Below are positions 49,902-59,136 of a stretch of 64,000 bases of DNA, in pieces (position 1 is the stretch's first letter; the number at the start of each line of letters is the position of its first letter). Source of the stretch: Nitrospirota bacterium (GTDB taxonomy: Bacteria; Nitrospirota; Leptospirillia; Leptospirillales; Leptospirillaceae); NCBI GenBank assembly GCA_023481175.1, contig JAMCWM010000008.1, forward strand, positions 1 to 64,000, read 5' to 3'. The notes under the pieces are model-generated. The model had not been told where the DNA came from. It worked only from the letters and a program-made list of their open reading frames with translations, and searched no databases. The position numbers were made by a program, and so were the translations under genes.

Positions 49902-50098
49902 AATCCTCTGAAGTTAGACAGATGACGGATGATGAAATTTTAAAAGCCATTGTTGAGGGTAAAAGAAAACTTCTTACCTTTCGGATTCAGAGGGTAAATG
50001 GTCGACTTGAACAAGGTCATCTCGTCAAAACCGAAAAAAGAAACATTGCTAGATTTTTTACAGTTCTTACCGAAAGGAAATTCCATGGCAGAAAATAA
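49898..50098 (+). CDS. rpmC: Ribosomal protein uL29
   Basis: 66 residues in two helices: [31 protein letters not shown] and [23 protein letters not shown]. It lies beside L23 at the tunnel exit. The ATG overlaps the rplP stop by 4 bases, and its 3' end overlaps rpsQ by 14 bases. Confidence 0.95.
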   Translation: MKSSEVRQMTDDEILKAIVEGKRKLLTFRIQRVNGRLEQGHLVKTEKRNIARFFTVLTERKFHGRK

Positions 50099-50354
50099 AG
50101 ACGAACAATCCAAGTCGTCTTCTAAATCTCCAGGTAATCTTCAGGGGATCGTTGTAAAAAATAAGATGACCAAAACAGTCGTTGTCGAGATACGCCGGAA
50201 GGTTATGCACCCCCTTTACAAAAAGGTTGTGACCAAGAAAAACAGGCTTAAGGCGCATACAGATATCAGTATTCCTGAAGGCTCCACGGTTCTTTTGGCA
50301 GAGACCCGTCCTATCAGTAAAGATAAGCATCATAGAGTCGTCAGGGTTTTATAA
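50085..50354 (+). CDS. rpsQ: Ribosomal protein uS17
   Basis: 89 residues. The core LQGIVVKNKMTKTVVVEIRRKVMHPLYKKVV and the end GSTVLLAETRPISKDKHHRVVRVL are S17. ATG 50085 is preferred because AAAGGAAA precedes it; the frame is open further upstream inside rpmC but has no good site. A polar N-terminal tail of about 18 residues ([15 protein letters not shown]) precedes the core, longer than usual. Confidence 0.95.
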   Translation: MAENKDEQSKSSSKSPGNLQGIVVKNKMTKTVVVEIRRKVMHPLYKKVVTKKNRLKAHTDISIPEGSTVLLAETRPISKDKHHRVVRVL

Positions 50355-50377
50355 TTTAATCTAAGAGGCCCAATTAC

Positions 50378-50746
50378 ATGATACAACTTCGGACTATTTT
50401 GCAGGTTGCGGATAATTCTGGCGCCAAAAAAGTTATGTGCTTTCACATTATGGGTGGATCTCGGCGACGTTATGCACACTTGGGGGATACCATTGTTGTT
50501 TCCATCAAGGAAGCGACCCCAAACGCCTCTGTTAAAAAAGGGGATGTTGCTAAAGCAGTTGTTGTGAGAACTGTTAAGGAAGCTCGAAGAGAAGATGGTT
50601 CCTACATTAGGTTTGATCAGAACGCCGCTGTGCTCATCAATGCCCAAGGTGATCCGATAGGTACCAGAATTTTTGGACCTGTTGCAAGAGAGCTAAGAAA
50701 AAGAAAATTCATGAAAATTTTGTCCTTGGCTCCAGAAGTTATCTAA
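50378..50746 (+). CDS. rplN: Ribosomal protein uL14
   Basis: 122 residues. [46 protein letters not shown] and the end [24 protein letters not shown] are almost invariant in bacteria. It lies at the subunit interface with L19. First gene of the block corresponding to the spc operon; no separate promoter was recognised. Confidence 0.98.
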   Translation: MIQLRTILQVADNSGAKKVMCFHIMGGSRRRYAHLGDTIVVSIKEATPNASVKKGDVAKAVVVRTVKEARREDGSYIRFDQNAAVLINAQGDPIGTRIFGPVARELRKRKFMKILSLAPEVI

Positions 50747-50760
50747 CATTTGAGGGTGAA

Positions 50761-51111
50761 ATGAGAAAAAAATTAGATAGTCCCTTTTCCTTTCCTTCAT
50801 TAAAAAAGAATGACAAAGTCATCGTCATGACAGGAAAAGACAAAGGGAAATCAGGGAAAATCATTAAGGTTGACCGCCTTAAGCATCGTGTTTTTATCGA
50901 AAACATCAACATGATTAAAAAAACTGTCAAACCAAATCAAACAGCACCCCAAGGTGGATTTGTCGAAAAAGAAAATTTTCTCAATGCATCTAATGTTCTC
51001 GTTGAATGCCCCCATTGTCATAAAGCAACTCGAATTGCCCACCGACTATTGGATTCTGGTAAGAAGTTAAGGGCCTGCAAAAAGTGCAACGAAATTATCG
51101 ATCAAAAGTAG
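50761..51111 (+). CDS. rplX: Ribosomal protein uL24
   Basis: 116 residues. The KOW motif KNDKVIVMTGKDKGKSGKIIKVDR and VNMIKKTVKPNQTAPQGGFVEKE-type sequence identify L24, an assembly initiator of the 50S subunit. The C-terminal part has a CPHC...CKKC arrangement (VECPHCHKATR, RACKKCNEII), a likely zinc knuckle found in some L24 forms. Confidence 0.95.
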   Translation: MRKKLDSPFSFPSLKKNDKVIVMTGKDKGKSGKIIKVDRLKHRVFIENINMIKKTVKPNQTAPQGGFVEKENFLNASNVLVECPHCHKATRIAHRLLDSGKKLRACKKCNEIIDQK

Positions 51112-51127
51112 TCAAGAAAGGTAGATG

Positions 51128-51784
51128 ATGGCAGAAAAAAAAGGTTCGGCCCCCGCAAAATCGGGGAAAAAGCCAACTAAAAAAACTGAAGATTCCTCTA
51201 AGGCTTCTCCTAAGTCCACATCCTCTTCTCGTGAGAAATCCATTGAGCCACGACTGAAGGTGCGTTATTTTTCAGAGATACAACCTAAGCTCATGGAGGA
51301 GCTGAACCTTAAGAATGTCATGCAGGTTCCGAAAATTTCTAAAATCACGTTGAATGTGGCTTTAGGAGAAGCGATTGGAAATCCTAAGCTTCTTGATATG
51401 GCCTCCAAGGAATTGGCCCTTATTACCGGACAAAAACCGGTTACGACAAAAGCCAGAAAATCAATTGCTGGATTCAAACTTAGGGAAGGTATGCCGATCG
51501 GAGTCATGGTTACCCTTAGGGGTGACGTAATGTGGGAATTTCTTGATCGTCTGATATCCGTCGCACTTCCTCGCATACGTGATTTTAAGGGTATCAATGA
51601 ACGTTCATTTGATGGAAATGGCAATTACTCTCTCGGGCTTAAGGAACAGATCATTTTTCCTGAGATTAAATATGACGAAATTACAATGTCTCATGGATTT
51701 GACATTTCTATAGTTACGACAGCATCTGACAATGCAAGTTCAAAAAAATTGCTATCGCATCTTGGATTGCCATTCAGAAAATAA
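51128..51784 (+). CDS. rplE: Ribosomal protein uL5 with basic N-terminal extension
   Basis: 218 residues against about 180 in most bacteria. The core from [31 protein letters not shown] to SHLGLPFRK, including [25 protein letters not shown], is ordinary L5, which binds 5S rRNA and the P-site tRNA. The first 40 or so residues are a Lys/Ser/Ala-rich tail ([16 protein letters not shown]). ATG 51128 is chosen over the adjacent ATG 51125 for spacing from AAAGG. No alternative start lies near the core, so the tail is probably translated. Confidence 0.94.
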   Translation: MAEKKGSAPAKSGKKPTKKTEDSSKASPKSTSSSREKSIEPRLKVRYFSEIQPKLMEELNLKNVMQVPKISKITLNVALGEAIGNPKLLDMASKELALITGQKPVTTKARKSIAGFKLREGMPIGVMVTLRGDVMWEFLDRLISVALPRIRDFKGINERSFDGNGNYSLGLKEQIIFPEIKYDEITMSHGFDISIVTTASDNASSKKLLSHLGLPFRK

Positions 51785-51796
51785 TACGAGGAGAAC

Positions 51797-51982
51797 ATGG
51801 CTAAAATTTCAATGGTAAATAAAGCAAAAAAAATTCAGAAATTCAAAGTAAGAGCCTATAACCGATGTAAGCTTTGTGGTCGTCCGAGAGGTTACATGCG
51901 TGATTTTGGAATGTGTCGTATTTGTTTCAGGAATCTCTCCCTCAAAGGAGAAATTCCTGGTATTACAAAATCATCCTGGTAA
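51797..51982 (+). CDS. rpsN: Ribosomal protein uS14, zinc-binding short form (S14 type Z)
   Basis: 61 residues with zinc ligands C24, C27, C40 and C43 ([21 protein letters not shown]). The short zinc form, rather than the roughly 100-residue zinc-free form, is present. It is part of the 30S head. It follows rplE by 12 bases with GAGGAGAA before the ATG. Confidence 0.97.
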   Translation: MAKISMVNKAKKIQKFKVRAYNRCKLCGRPRGYMRDFGMCRICFRNLSLKGEIPGITKSSW

Positions 51983-51994
51983 AAGGGGGAAAGT

Positions 51995-52393
51995 ATGTCT
52001 ATGACGGATCCGATAGCTGATATGCTTACCCGTATAAGAAATGCAAATATGAGGGTGTATCAGACTGTCTCATGCCAACATTCAAAGCTAAAAGAGAACA
52101 TCCTTTCTGTAATGAAAGAAGAAGGATTTATTTCCTCCTTTGAGACATCTGAAGAAAACGGTAAAAAGAATCTGCTTATTCGTCTTCGGATTTCTAATGA
52201 TCGTGTTCCTCTGATTAGAGGACTAAAAAGAATATCAAAACCAGGACTGAGGGTTTATCAGAAGGTCTCAAAGCACAAAATTCTCATGGGGGGAATCGGA
52301 GTTACAATCGTTTCTACATCCCAGGGAGTCATGACAGACAAAAAAGCTAAACAGTTGAATCTTGGCGGAGAGGTTCTCTGTCAAATTTGGTAG
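51995..52393 (+). CDS. rpsH: Ribosomal protein uS8
   Basis: 132 residues. DPIADMLTRIRNANMRVYQTV at the start and MGGIGVTIVSTSQGVMTDKKAKQLNLGGEVLCQIW at the end are typical. S8 is an early 16S binder and in E. coli the repressor of the spc operon. It lies 12 bases after rpsN. Confidence 0.97.
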   Translation: MSMTDPIADMLTRIRNANMRVYQTVSCQHSKLKENILSVMKEEGFISSFETSEENGKKNLLIRLRISNDRVPLIRGLKRISKPGLRVYQKVSKHKILMGGIGVTIVSTSQGVMTDKKAKQLNLGGEVLCQIW

Positions 52394-52414
52394 TCACCTG
52401 AGTCGGAGTTCATT

Positions 52415-52954
52415 ATGTCACGCATTGGAAAATTGCCGATCACTGTCCCTAAAGGGGTTGTCGTTAAGATTTCTAATCTTGATATTCATATCAAGGGCCC
52501 CCATGGCGAGATGACACACAAACTTCCGCATGGATTTTCTATTGAACAACAAGAAAATAATATCAAGATCAATAGACCATCTGATTCTGGAAGAGACAAA
52601 GCTTTGCATGGCTTACATCGTTCGTTGTTATATAACAAAATTACAGGTGTCGAAACACCGTTCAAAAAAACCTTAGAAATATCAGGAGTCGGATACAGAG
52701 CTCAACTTTCTGGTCAAAATCTTTCAATGACCCTGGGATTTACTAAACCTGTTGAAATGACGCTTCCCCCACAGATCAAAGGATCTGTAGAGAAGCAGAC
52801 TGTTATAACCCTTTCCTCTTTTGATAAAGAACTTCTTGGAAAAATTTCCTCTGAAATAAAACAAGCTAGACCCGTTGAGCCATATAAAGGCAAGGGAATC
52901 CGCTTTGAAGGTGAAAAGGTTCGGAGAAAAGAAGGAAAAACTGGTAAGAAGTAA
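52415..52954 (+). CDS. rplF: Ribosomal protein uL6
   Basis: 179 residues. SRIGKLPITVPKGVVVKISN, the central SGVGYRAQLSGQNLSMTLGFTKPVEM, and the conserved end ARPVEPYKGKGIRFEGEKVRRKEGKT identify L6. It contacts the sarcin-ricin loop region used by elongation factors. Confidence 0.97.
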   Translation: MSRIGKLPITVPKGVVVKISNLDIHIKGPHGEMTHKLPHGFSIEQQENNIKINRPSDSGRDKALHGLHRSLLYNKITGVETPFKKTLEISGVGYRAQLSGQNLSMTLGFTKPVEMTLPPQIKGSVEKQTVITLSSFDKELLGKISSEIKQARPVEPYKGKGIRFEGEKVRRKEGKTGKK

Positions 52955-52972
52955 TTTCTAGAGGAGAAATTT

Positions 52973-53329
52973 ATGAAGTTATCCACAAGAAATGATAAAC
53001 GAATTTCAAAACATATTCGTGTCCGAAAGAAAATTAAAGGCAGTTCGGAACGGCCAAGACTCTCAGTCTTTCGGAGTCTTAAATATATCTATGCACAAAT
53101 TATTGATGATTCAACTGGGCGAACGATAGCCGCTGCTTCTTCATTGACTATTCCTGATATCAAATCCGGGGATACTATTGCCGTTGCCAAGCAGGTCGGT
53201 CAGATACTTGCAGACGAGGCAAAAAAGAAAAACATCAAAAATGTAGTTTTCGATCGCGGCGGATATCTTTATCATGGTCGAATTAAAGCTCTTGCTGAAG
53301 GAGCACGCGAAGGTGGTCTCCTTTTTTAA
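52973..53329 (+). CDS. rplR: Ribosomal protein uL18
   Basis: 118 residues. The start with [25 protein letters not shown]-like sequence (here [16 protein letters not shown]), [18 protein letters not shown] and the end [24 protein letters not shown] are typical. It binds 5S rRNA with L5. GAGGAGAA precedes the ATG. Confidence 0.97.
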   Translation: MKLSTRNDKRISKHIRVRKKIKGSSERPRLSVFRSLKYIYAQIIDDSTGRTIAAASSLTIPDIKSGDTIAVAKQVGQILADEAKKKNIKNVVFDRGGYLYHGRIKALAEGAREGGLLF

Positions 53330-53349
53330 AATGAATCTTAGGAGGAAAT

Positions 53350-53838
53350 TTGGAACACGTTAAAATTGACCACAGCGCCCTGAAAGACAAGGTTGTATTT
53401 GTAAACCGAGTCTCGAAAGTTGTTAAAGGGGGTAAAAGATTTTCATTTTCAGCACTCGTTGTTGTCGGAAACGGCGCTGGAGTTGTTGGAATGGGAAAAG
53501 GAAAATCTACTGAAGTCCCTGAAGCCATTAAAAAAGCCATTGAAAATGCTAAAAAGAACCTTATTTCGGTTCCATTAAAGGCAACAACGGTTCCTCATGA
53601 GGTCATTGGTCATTTTGGAGCCGAAGATGTCATGATTAAGCCAGCATCTGAAGGAACCGGACTTATTGCTGGTGGTGCCGTTCGAGCTGTTATGGAAGTT
53701 CTCGGTGCGACAAATGTCCTTTGCAAATCGCTTGGGTCCAGCAACCCTTATAATGTAGTTCGCGCAACATTGGAAGGCCTAAAAAAGCTTAGAAGCTTTA
53801 AAGACGCCATGGATGAAAGAAAATCTGACGTATCTTAG
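53350..53838 (+). CDS. rpsE: Ribosomal protein uS5
   Basis: 162 residues from TTG 53350, with GGAGG at 53341-53345 fixing the start. [50 protein letters not shown] and the C-terminal [20 protein letters not shown] sequence identify S5. It is involved in decoding fidelity and mRNA entry. Confidence 0.97.
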   Translation: MEHVKIDHSALKDKVVFVNRVSKVVKGGKRFSFSALVVVGNGAGVVGMGKGKSTEVPEAIKKAIENAKKNLISVPLKATTVPHEVIGHFGAEDVMIKPASEGTGLIAGGAVRAVMEVLGATNVLCKSLGSSNPYNVVRATLEGLKKLRSFKDAMDERKSDVS

Positions 53839-53866
53839 TTTTATTTTTTTTTGACCAGGGGGAAAT

Positions 53867-54052
53867 ATGTCGGATAATAAGATTAAAATTCGTCTTCTAA
53901 AAAGCACGATTGGGACTCCACGTAAAATTCGAGAAGTCGTTTTTGCTCTTGGGCTCAGAAGACCTAATAGTGAAGTGATTCACAATGCATCTCCTACCAT
54001 TATGGGTATGGTCAAAAAAACTAAACATATGATCCACGTGACGGAACTATAG
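53867..54052 (+). CDS. rpmD: Ribosomal protein uL30
   Basis: 61 residues. IKIRLLKSTIGTPRKIREVVFALGLRRPNSEVIHNASPTIMGMVKKTKHMIHV covers the whole short L30 fold. It lies between rpsE and rplO, its normal place. Confidence 0.95.
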   Translation: MSDNKIKIRLLKSTIGTPRKIREVVFALGLRRPNSEVIHNASPTIMGMVKKTKHMIHVTEL

Positions 54053-54065
54053 GGAGTCCTTTGTT

Positions 54066-54512
54066 ATGAAATTCCATGACCTTAAGCCCGCTGATGGGGC
54101 AAAGCATAGAAAAAAACGTGTAGGCCGCGGTATAGGATCTGGACATGGAAAAACATCTACCAAAGGTCATAAGGGCCAGGGAGCACGATCAGGGGGAGTC
54201 AAACCACCTGGATTTGAGGGAGGTCAAACTCCTTTAATTCTTAGAATTCCCAAGCGTGGATTTACTCCGATCGAAAAAGTGGAAGTTCTGACTGTCAATA
54301 TTGATAGACTTGAAAACTTCTCCTTTCCAGACAATCGGGTTGATGTGAACTCCCTCATGGAATTAGGTGTTATTCATCCTCCGAGATCAAGAAAGTTTTC
54401 CATTAAAATTCTCGGGAATGGGGAACCTACTAAACCCTACATAATTGATGGGATTTCTGTAAGTCAATCCGTTCAGGAAAAAATTATTAAAATGGGCGGA
54501 TCGATTGGTTGA
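54066..54512 (+). CDS. rplO: Ribosomal protein uL15
   Basis: 148 residues. LKPADGAKHRKKRVGRGIGSGHGKTSTKGHKGQGARSGG and GFEGGQTPLILRIPKRGF form the glycine-rich extended N-terminal arm of L15. Its end overlaps the secY TTG by 8 bases, so secY is probably coupled to it. Confidence 0.97.
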   Translation: MKFHDLKPADGAKHRKKRVGRGIGSGHGKTSTKGHKGQGARSGGVKPPGFEGGQTPLILRIPKRGFTPIEKVEVLTVNIDRLENFSFPDNRVDVNSLMELGVIHPPRSRKFSIKILGNGEPTKPYIIDGISVSQSVQEKIIKMGGSIG

Positions 54513-55818
54513 GAGAATTCTTCGCACTTTTGAAAATATTTGGAAAATCCCTGAGCTCAGAGAAAGAGTTCTTTTTACTTTGGGAATGCTTGCTGTATAT
54601 CGTGTTGGAGCCTATGTTCCAACACCAGGGGTAAATGGCTCTGAGCTTTCCAAATTTCTTCATCAAAATGGTGGAGCTCTGATCGGTTTTTTCGATATGT
54701 TTTCCGGTGGTGCTCTATCTCGACTTACCATTTTTGCTTTAGGAATTATGCCGTACATTTCGGCATCCATTATTCTACAATTGTTGACCGTTGTTCATCC
54801 TGCCTTGCAAGCCCTTTCTAAAGAAGGGGAACGCGGTAGAAAGATCATCACAAAATATACACGCTATCTTACAGTTGTTATTGCAATGATCCAGTCCTTC
54901 GGGATTGCCCTTGGACTGGAACAAATGAATCATGGCCAGTTCGTTCCTCATCCCGGATGGGGATTCAGAATTATGGTCATGATTACATTAACAGCCGCTA
55001 CGACCTTCGTTATGTGGATAGGAGAACAGATCACTGAGAGAGGGGTTGGTAATGGCATCAGCCTGATTATATTTTCTGGAATTGTTGCCCGCCTTCCTTC
55101 AGCGGTCGTTTCGACTTTTAAGCTCTATCAACAGGAAGAAATATCAGGTTTTGTCCTGTTGACCTTAATAGTGATGGTCATTCTCGTTGTGGCTTCAATT
55201 GTTTTCATTGAAACAGCAAGGCGAAAAATTCCGGTTGAATATGCAAAAAGGCTAGTTTCAAATAAAATGGTGGCAGGTCAATCCACTCATATTCCTTTTA
55301 AGATTAATACAGCCGGTGTTATTCCGCCAATATTTGCATCATCTTTGATTTCATTTCCTGCGACTATCGCAGGTTTCATCAGTATTCCCTGGATTCAGTC
55401 CATTGGAAAATCATTGGCTCCCGGAAGTTTTTCTTATACGATTCTTTACGTAATGCTCATTTTATTCTTTAGTTTTTTTTATACGGCAGTCGTATTGAAT
55501 CCTGCTGACATTGCTGAAAACATACAAAAATACGGCGGATTTATTCCAGGAATTCGCCCTGGAAAGTCTACGGCTGCTTTCATTTATAAGGTTATGAATC
55601 GCCTCACTCTTGTTGGAGCAGTCTATTTAGCTATTGTTTGTGTCATCCCAGAAATTTTGATTTATCAGCTTCATGTCCCATTTTATTTTGGTGGAACATC
55701 ACTATTGATTGTTATAGGTGTTTCTCTCGATACATCTCAGCAGATTGAATCTTATATGATGTCAAGAAATTACGAAGGCTTTCTCAAAAAAAGCCGCGTC
55801 AGGGGAAGGATTGCTTAA
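54505..55818 (+). CDS. secY: Sec translocase channel subunit SecY
   Basis: 437 residues from TTG 54505, which lies inside the rplO end. Ten membrane helices are expected; clear ones include LFTLGMLAVYRVGAYVPTPG, LSRLTIFALGIMPYISASIILQL and LILFFSFFYTAVVLNP. SecY signatures GIMPYISASIILQLL and GNGISLIIFSGIV are present, and the cytoplasmic loop YGGFIPGIRPGKST is conserved. With SecE (at 28192) it forms the protein-export pore. Confidence 0.97.
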   Translation: MVERILRTFENIWKIPELRERVLFTLGMLAVYRVGAYVPTPGVNGSELSKFLHQNGGALIGFFDMFSGGALSRLTIFALGIMPYISASIILQLLTVVHPALQALSKEGERGRKIITKYTRYLTVVIAMIQSFGIALGLEQMNHGQFVPHPGWGFRIMVMITLTAATTFVMWIGEQITERGVGNGISLIIFSGIVARLPSAVVSTFKLYQQEEISGFVLLTLIVMVILVVASIVFIETARRKIPVEYAKRLVSNKMVAGQSTHIPFKINTAGVIPPIFASSLISFPATIAGFISIPWIQSIGKSLAPGSFSYTILYVMLILFFSFFYTAVVLNPADIAENIQKYGGFIPGIRPGKSTAAFIYKVMNRLTLVGAVYLAIVCVIPEILIYQLHVPFYFGGTSLLIVIGVSLDTSQQIESYMMSRNYEGFLKKSRVRGRIA

Positions 55819-55821
55819 CCA

Positions 55822-56478
55822 ATGCATATTATTTTCTTAGGCCCTCCTGGTGTAGGAAAAGGAACCCAGGCCAACATGCTTGTGGAAAAGTATCCTATCG
55901 TCAAAATCTCGACTGGAGACCTTTTAAGAGAGTCTATCAAAATTGGATCCAATCTTGGGATGCAGGCAAAGGGATTTATGGAAAAAGGAGAACTGGTACC
56001 TGATCAACTTGTTTTAGGACTGGTTTTAGAAAAAATATCCTCACCTGAATTCGGGAAGAAAATATTTGTATTTGATGGATTTCCTAGAAATATTCAACAA
56101 GCCATTGAATTGGACAAAATCATGGCGAAGGTCCAATCCAAGATCAATCTGGTAATTGATTTTACGATGGATGAGGAGGAAAGGATCCTACGGCTTTCTG
56201 GTAGACGAATGTGCCCTAAATGCCAAAGAACTTATCACATGACCTATGCAAAACCTAAACATGATAATCTTTGTGATGTCTGTGATGTAAATCTTGTACA
56301 AAGATCCGATGATAATGAAGAAATAATTAGACAAAGATCTACTGTTTATTGGGAACATACGCGTCCCCTTCTTGAATACTATAATGTTAAAAAAATATTA
56401 AAATCAGCTGATGCAAGCCGTTCGATCGAAAATGTTTTTTCTGATATTGAAAATATGATCAAACCTCTCATGAAGTAA
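55822..56478 (+). CDS. adk: Adenylate kinase, zinc-LID form
   Basis: 218 residues. The P-loop GPPGVGKGTQ, KISTGDLLRE, FDGFPRNIQQA and the long LID with C-x2-C (MCPKCQRTYH) and C-x2-C (LCDVCDVN) show a zinc-binding LID as in Gram-positive enzymes. It interconverts ATP+AMP and 2 ADP. It starts 3 bases after secY in the standard secY-adk-map order. Confidence 0.96.
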   Translation: MHIIFLGPPGVGKGTQANMLVEKYPIVKISTGDLLRESIKIGSNLGMQAKGFMEKGELVPDQLVLGLVLEKISSPEFGKKIFVFDGFPRNIQQAIELDKIMAKVQSKINLVIDFTMDEEERILRLSGRRMCPKCQRTYHMTYAKPKHDNLCDVCDVNLVQRSDDNEEIIRQRSTVYWEHTRPLLEYYNVKKILKSADASRSIENVFSDIENMIKPLMK

Positions 56479-56489
56479 CGACATTTAAA

Positions 56490-57251
56490 ATGATATATTT
56501 AAAAAGCGATGCTGAAATTGAAAAAATCCAAAATGCAGGCCGAATTGTTGGGAATGCACTGCAAGAGTTAAAACGTATTATCGAACCAGGCATCTCACTC
56601 CTTGAAATTGATAAGATAGCGGAAGATTTTGCCTATAAAAATAAAGCAAAACCCGCCTTTAAGGGATACCATTCCTACCCGGCATCGATTTGCCTTTCGG
56701 TAAACAATGTCGTTGTTCATGGAATCCCAAATAATTATGTGTTAAAATCAGGAGATATTCTCGGTTTGGATTATGGTATAGAGCTGGAGGGATATTTTGG
56801 GGACTCTGCGATTACAGTTCCTGTAGGAGATGTTTCCCCAGAGTCACTTCAACTTATCGAAGTTACAAGAAGATCTCTCGAAATCGGGATTGAGAACGCC
56901 ACCATGGGATCCCGAATTGGAGATATCTCCTATTCTATTCAGCATTATGTTGAAAGCTTCTCTTATTCAGTTGTCAGAAATTTTGTTGGTCATGGAATTG
57001 GAAAAAAGCTTCATGAAGAACCTCCTGTTCCTAATTATGGCCTGAAAGGAAAGGGTATCAAACTGGAACGAGGAATGGTTCTCGCACTTGAGCCTATGGT
57101 GAATGCGGGGGGACCTGAAACTCTGGTTCTTGCCGATGGGTGGACAGCTGTCACGAAGGATGGGAGCCTTTCCGCCCATTTTGAACATACTGTTGCAATC
57201 ACCAAAAATGGTCCGAGGATCTTAACGCACCCTGACTTGTCCTTGTCATGA
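56490..57251 (+). CDS. map: Type I methionine aminopeptidase
   Basis: 253 residues. The metal ligands lie in DILGLDYGIELEGYFGDSAITVPVG (two Asp), GHGIGKKLHEEPPVPNYG (His), LALEPMVN (Glu) and the final AHFEHTVAITKNGPRILT (Glu). It removes the initiator Met from new proteins. There is no N-terminal extension. It lies 11 bases after adk. Confidence 0.96.
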   Translation: MIYLKSDAEIEKIQNAGRIVGNALQELKRIIEPGISLLEIDKIAEDFAYKNKAKPAFKGYHSYPASICLSVNNVVVHGIPNNYVLKSGDILGLDYGIELEGYFGDSAITVPVGDVSPESLQLIEVTRRSLEIGIENATMGSRIGDISYSIQHYVESFSYSVVRNFVGHGIGKKLHEEPPVPNYGLKGKGIKLERGMVLALEPMVNAGGPETLVLADGWTAVTKDGSLSAHFEHTVAITKNGPRILTHPDLSLS

Positions 57252-57263
57252 ATTGGAGTGTTA

Positions 57264-57482
57264 GTGGGAAAAGAAGATACGATAGAGGTTCAGGGTACAG
57301 TTCTCGAGACATTACCGAATGCCATGTTCAGAGTTGAGCTTGAAAATGGTCATAAGGTATTGGCTCATATCTCGGGGAAAATGAGAATGAATTACATAAA
57401 AATTCTTCCTGGAGATAAAGTTACACTTGAGCTTTCCTTGTACGACCTTACAAGAGGACGTATTACCTATCGATTTAAATAA
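57264..57482 (+). CDS. infA: Translation initiation factor IF-1
   Basis: 72 residues from GTG 57264 with TGGAG 5 bases upstream. An in-frame GTG at 57258 would put the ribosome site inside the gene. [52 protein letters not shown] and [11 protein letters not shown] cover the OB fold. It binds the 30S A-site during initiation. The following rpmJ begins 27 bases downstream. Confidence 0.96.
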   Translation: MGKEDTIEVQGTVLETLPNAMFRVELENGHKVLAHISGKMRMNYIKILPGDKVTLELSLYDLTRGRITYRFK

Positions 57483-57509
57483 AATCGAAACTAACGGAGT
57501 GTAGACAAA

Positions 57510-57623
57510 ATGAAGGTTCGAGCGTCTGTAAAGCCAATTTGTTCAAAATGTCAGGTGATAAAGCGAAACGGGATTGTCCGCATTAAATGTGAAAATCCGA
57601 AGCATAAGCAACGGCAGGGTTAA
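57510..57623 (+). CDS. rpmJ: Ribosomal protein bL36, zinc-binding form
   Basis: 37 residues, below standard ORF cutoffs. [19 protein letters not shown] with [14 protein letters not shown] has zinc ligands C11, C14, C27 and H32. It sits between infA and rpsM, its usual place. A GGAG precedes the ATG by about 12 bases. Confidence 0.95.
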   Translation: MKVRASVKPICSKCQVIKRNGIVRIKCENPKHKQRQG

Positions 57624-57645
57624 TTAAAATTAAAGGAGAGGCTCC

Positions 57646-58020
57646 TTGGCTCGAATAGTTGGAATCGATCTTCCCAGAAACAAAAGAATTGAAATCGGCC
57701 TGACCTATATTTTTGGGATTGGCAGGCCCACCTCTCAAAAGATCCTTTCTTCACTTAGCATTGACCCTAATACCCGTGTTCATGCCCTTACGGATGATGA
57801 AATAGCTAAGCTAAGAGATGCCATTGAAGCCTCTTACTCGGTTGAAGGCGACCTTCGCAGAGAAATATCCCAGAACATAAAACGGAAAATGGATATTGGC
57901 TGTTTTCAGGGTCTTCGGCATAGAAAAGGACTCCCGGTTCGAGGGCAAAGAACCAAGACAAACGCAAGAACTAGGAAAGGTCCGAAAAAAGGGATCGGCG
58001 CTAAAAAGAAATCAGGATAA
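57646..58020 (+). CDS. rpsM: Ribosomal protein uS13
   Basis: 124 residues from TTG 57646 (AAAGGAGAGG upstream). [33 protein letters not shown] and [26 protein letters not shown] are typical S13. It forms bridges from the 30S head to the 50S subunit. First of the rpsM-rpsK-rpsD-rpoA-rplQ set. Confidence 0.97.
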   Translation: MARIVGIDLPRNKRIEIGLTYIFGIGRPTSQKILSSLSIDPNTRVHALTDDEIAKLRDAIEASYSVEGDLRREISQNIKRKMDIGCFQGLRHRKGLPVRGQRTKTNARTRKGPKKGIGAKKKSG

Positions 58021-58050
58021 AGGATTGATTAACTAAAAGACGAGGGGTTC

Positions 58051-58437
58051 ATGAGCGTTAAAAAAGGTACAAAGAAACGTGAGAAAAAAAATGTTCCCGT
58101 TGGCATCGTCCATATTCATGCCTCATTCAACAATACGATTATATCTATCACTGATGCCAAAGGTGATGTTATTGCTTGGTCCAGTTCTGGAGCCCAAAGT
58201 TTTAAAGGATCACGCAAGAGTACCCCTTTTGCCGCTCAAAAAGCAGCTGAAATCGCTACCAAAAAAGCCGCTGATATGGGTATGAAATCGTGCGAAGTTT
58301 ATGTAAAAGGTCCTGGATCTGGCAGAGAGTCTGCCATCAGAGCACTTCAAACCGTAGGAATCAAAATTAGTCTTATCAAGGATGTGACCCCTATACCCCA
58401 TAATGGGTGCCGTCCTCCAAAAAGACGTAGGGTTTAG
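58051..58437 (+). CDS. rpsK: Ribosomal protein uS11
   Basis: 128 residues. [50 protein letters not shown] and the end [18 protein letters not shown] are almost invariant S11 sequence. It is on the 30S platform beside the mRNA exit. Confidence 0.97.
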   Translation: MSVKKGTKKREKKNVPVGIVHIHASFNNTIISITDAKGDVIAWSSSGAQSFKGSRKSTPFAAQKAAEIATKKAADMGMKSCEVYVKGPGSGRESAIRALQTVGIKISLIKDVTPIPHNGCRPPKRRRV

Positions 58438-58476
58438 GGTCACTTTCCATTATTTATCATAGAAAAAGGAGAACCA

Positions 58477-59106
58477 TTGGCACGTTATAATGGGCCTGTT
58501 TGCCGATTTTGTCGAAGAGAAGGTGTCAAGCTTTTTCTCAAGGGTGCACGTTGTCTATCAGCAAAATGTGCGATTGACCGCAGAGCCTACCCACCGGGTG
58601 AACATGGCCAAAGTCGGGCTAAAACTTCAGAATATGGATTGCAGCTCCGGGAAAAACAGAAGGTCAAAAGAATATACGGCATTCTTGAAAGACAGTTTAG
58701 AAAGACTTTCAAGTTGGCCTCCAGAAAAAAAGGAAACACAGGGCAATCCCTTCTTGCTTCCTTGGAAATGCGGCTTGACAGCGTTGTTTATCACATAGGA
58801 TGGGGTGCTTCCAGAAGTGAATCGAGGATCCTTGTTTCCCATGGGCATATTCTCGTAAATGGCAGAAAGCTGAATATTCCCTCGTACTCCTGTAAGGTAA
58901 ATGATATTATTTCTCTTTCTCCTGGACTCCGGACGAGTGAGCGAATTTTAGGAAATTTCCGTGATGCAGAACTTCGTGGTGTCGTTTCCAGCTGGCTTGA
59001 TATTGATAAAGATACCTTCAAAGCAGTCGTGAAGGACATCCCGCAACGTGACGCCATCAATATCCTTATTGCGGAAAATCTTGTCGTCGAGTTGTACTCG
59101 AGATAA
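58477..59106 (+). CDS. rpsD: Ribosomal protein uS4
   Basis: 209 residues from TTG 58477 with AAAAAGGAGAA upstream. ARYNGPVCRFCRREGVKLFLKG, the cysteines near the N-terminus (CRFC, CLSAKC, a zinc form), the S4 domain MRLDSVVYHIGWGASRSESRILVSHGHILVNGRKLNIPS and a normal length identify S4. It starts 16S assembly and in E. coli represses the alpha operon. Confidence 0.97.
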   Translation: MARYNGPVCRFCRREGVKLFLKGARCLSAKCAIDRRAYPPGEHGQSRAKTSEYGLQLREKQKVKRIYGILERQFRKTFKLASRKKGNTGQSLLASLEMRLDSVVYHIGWGASRSESRILVSHGHILVNGRKLNIPSYSCKVNDIISLSPGLRTSERILGNFRDAELRGVVSSWLDIDKDTFKAVVKDIPQRDAINILIAENLVVELYSR

Positions 59107-59136
59107 TAGTTCTCGAAGGATGTAGAGGAGAAAAAC

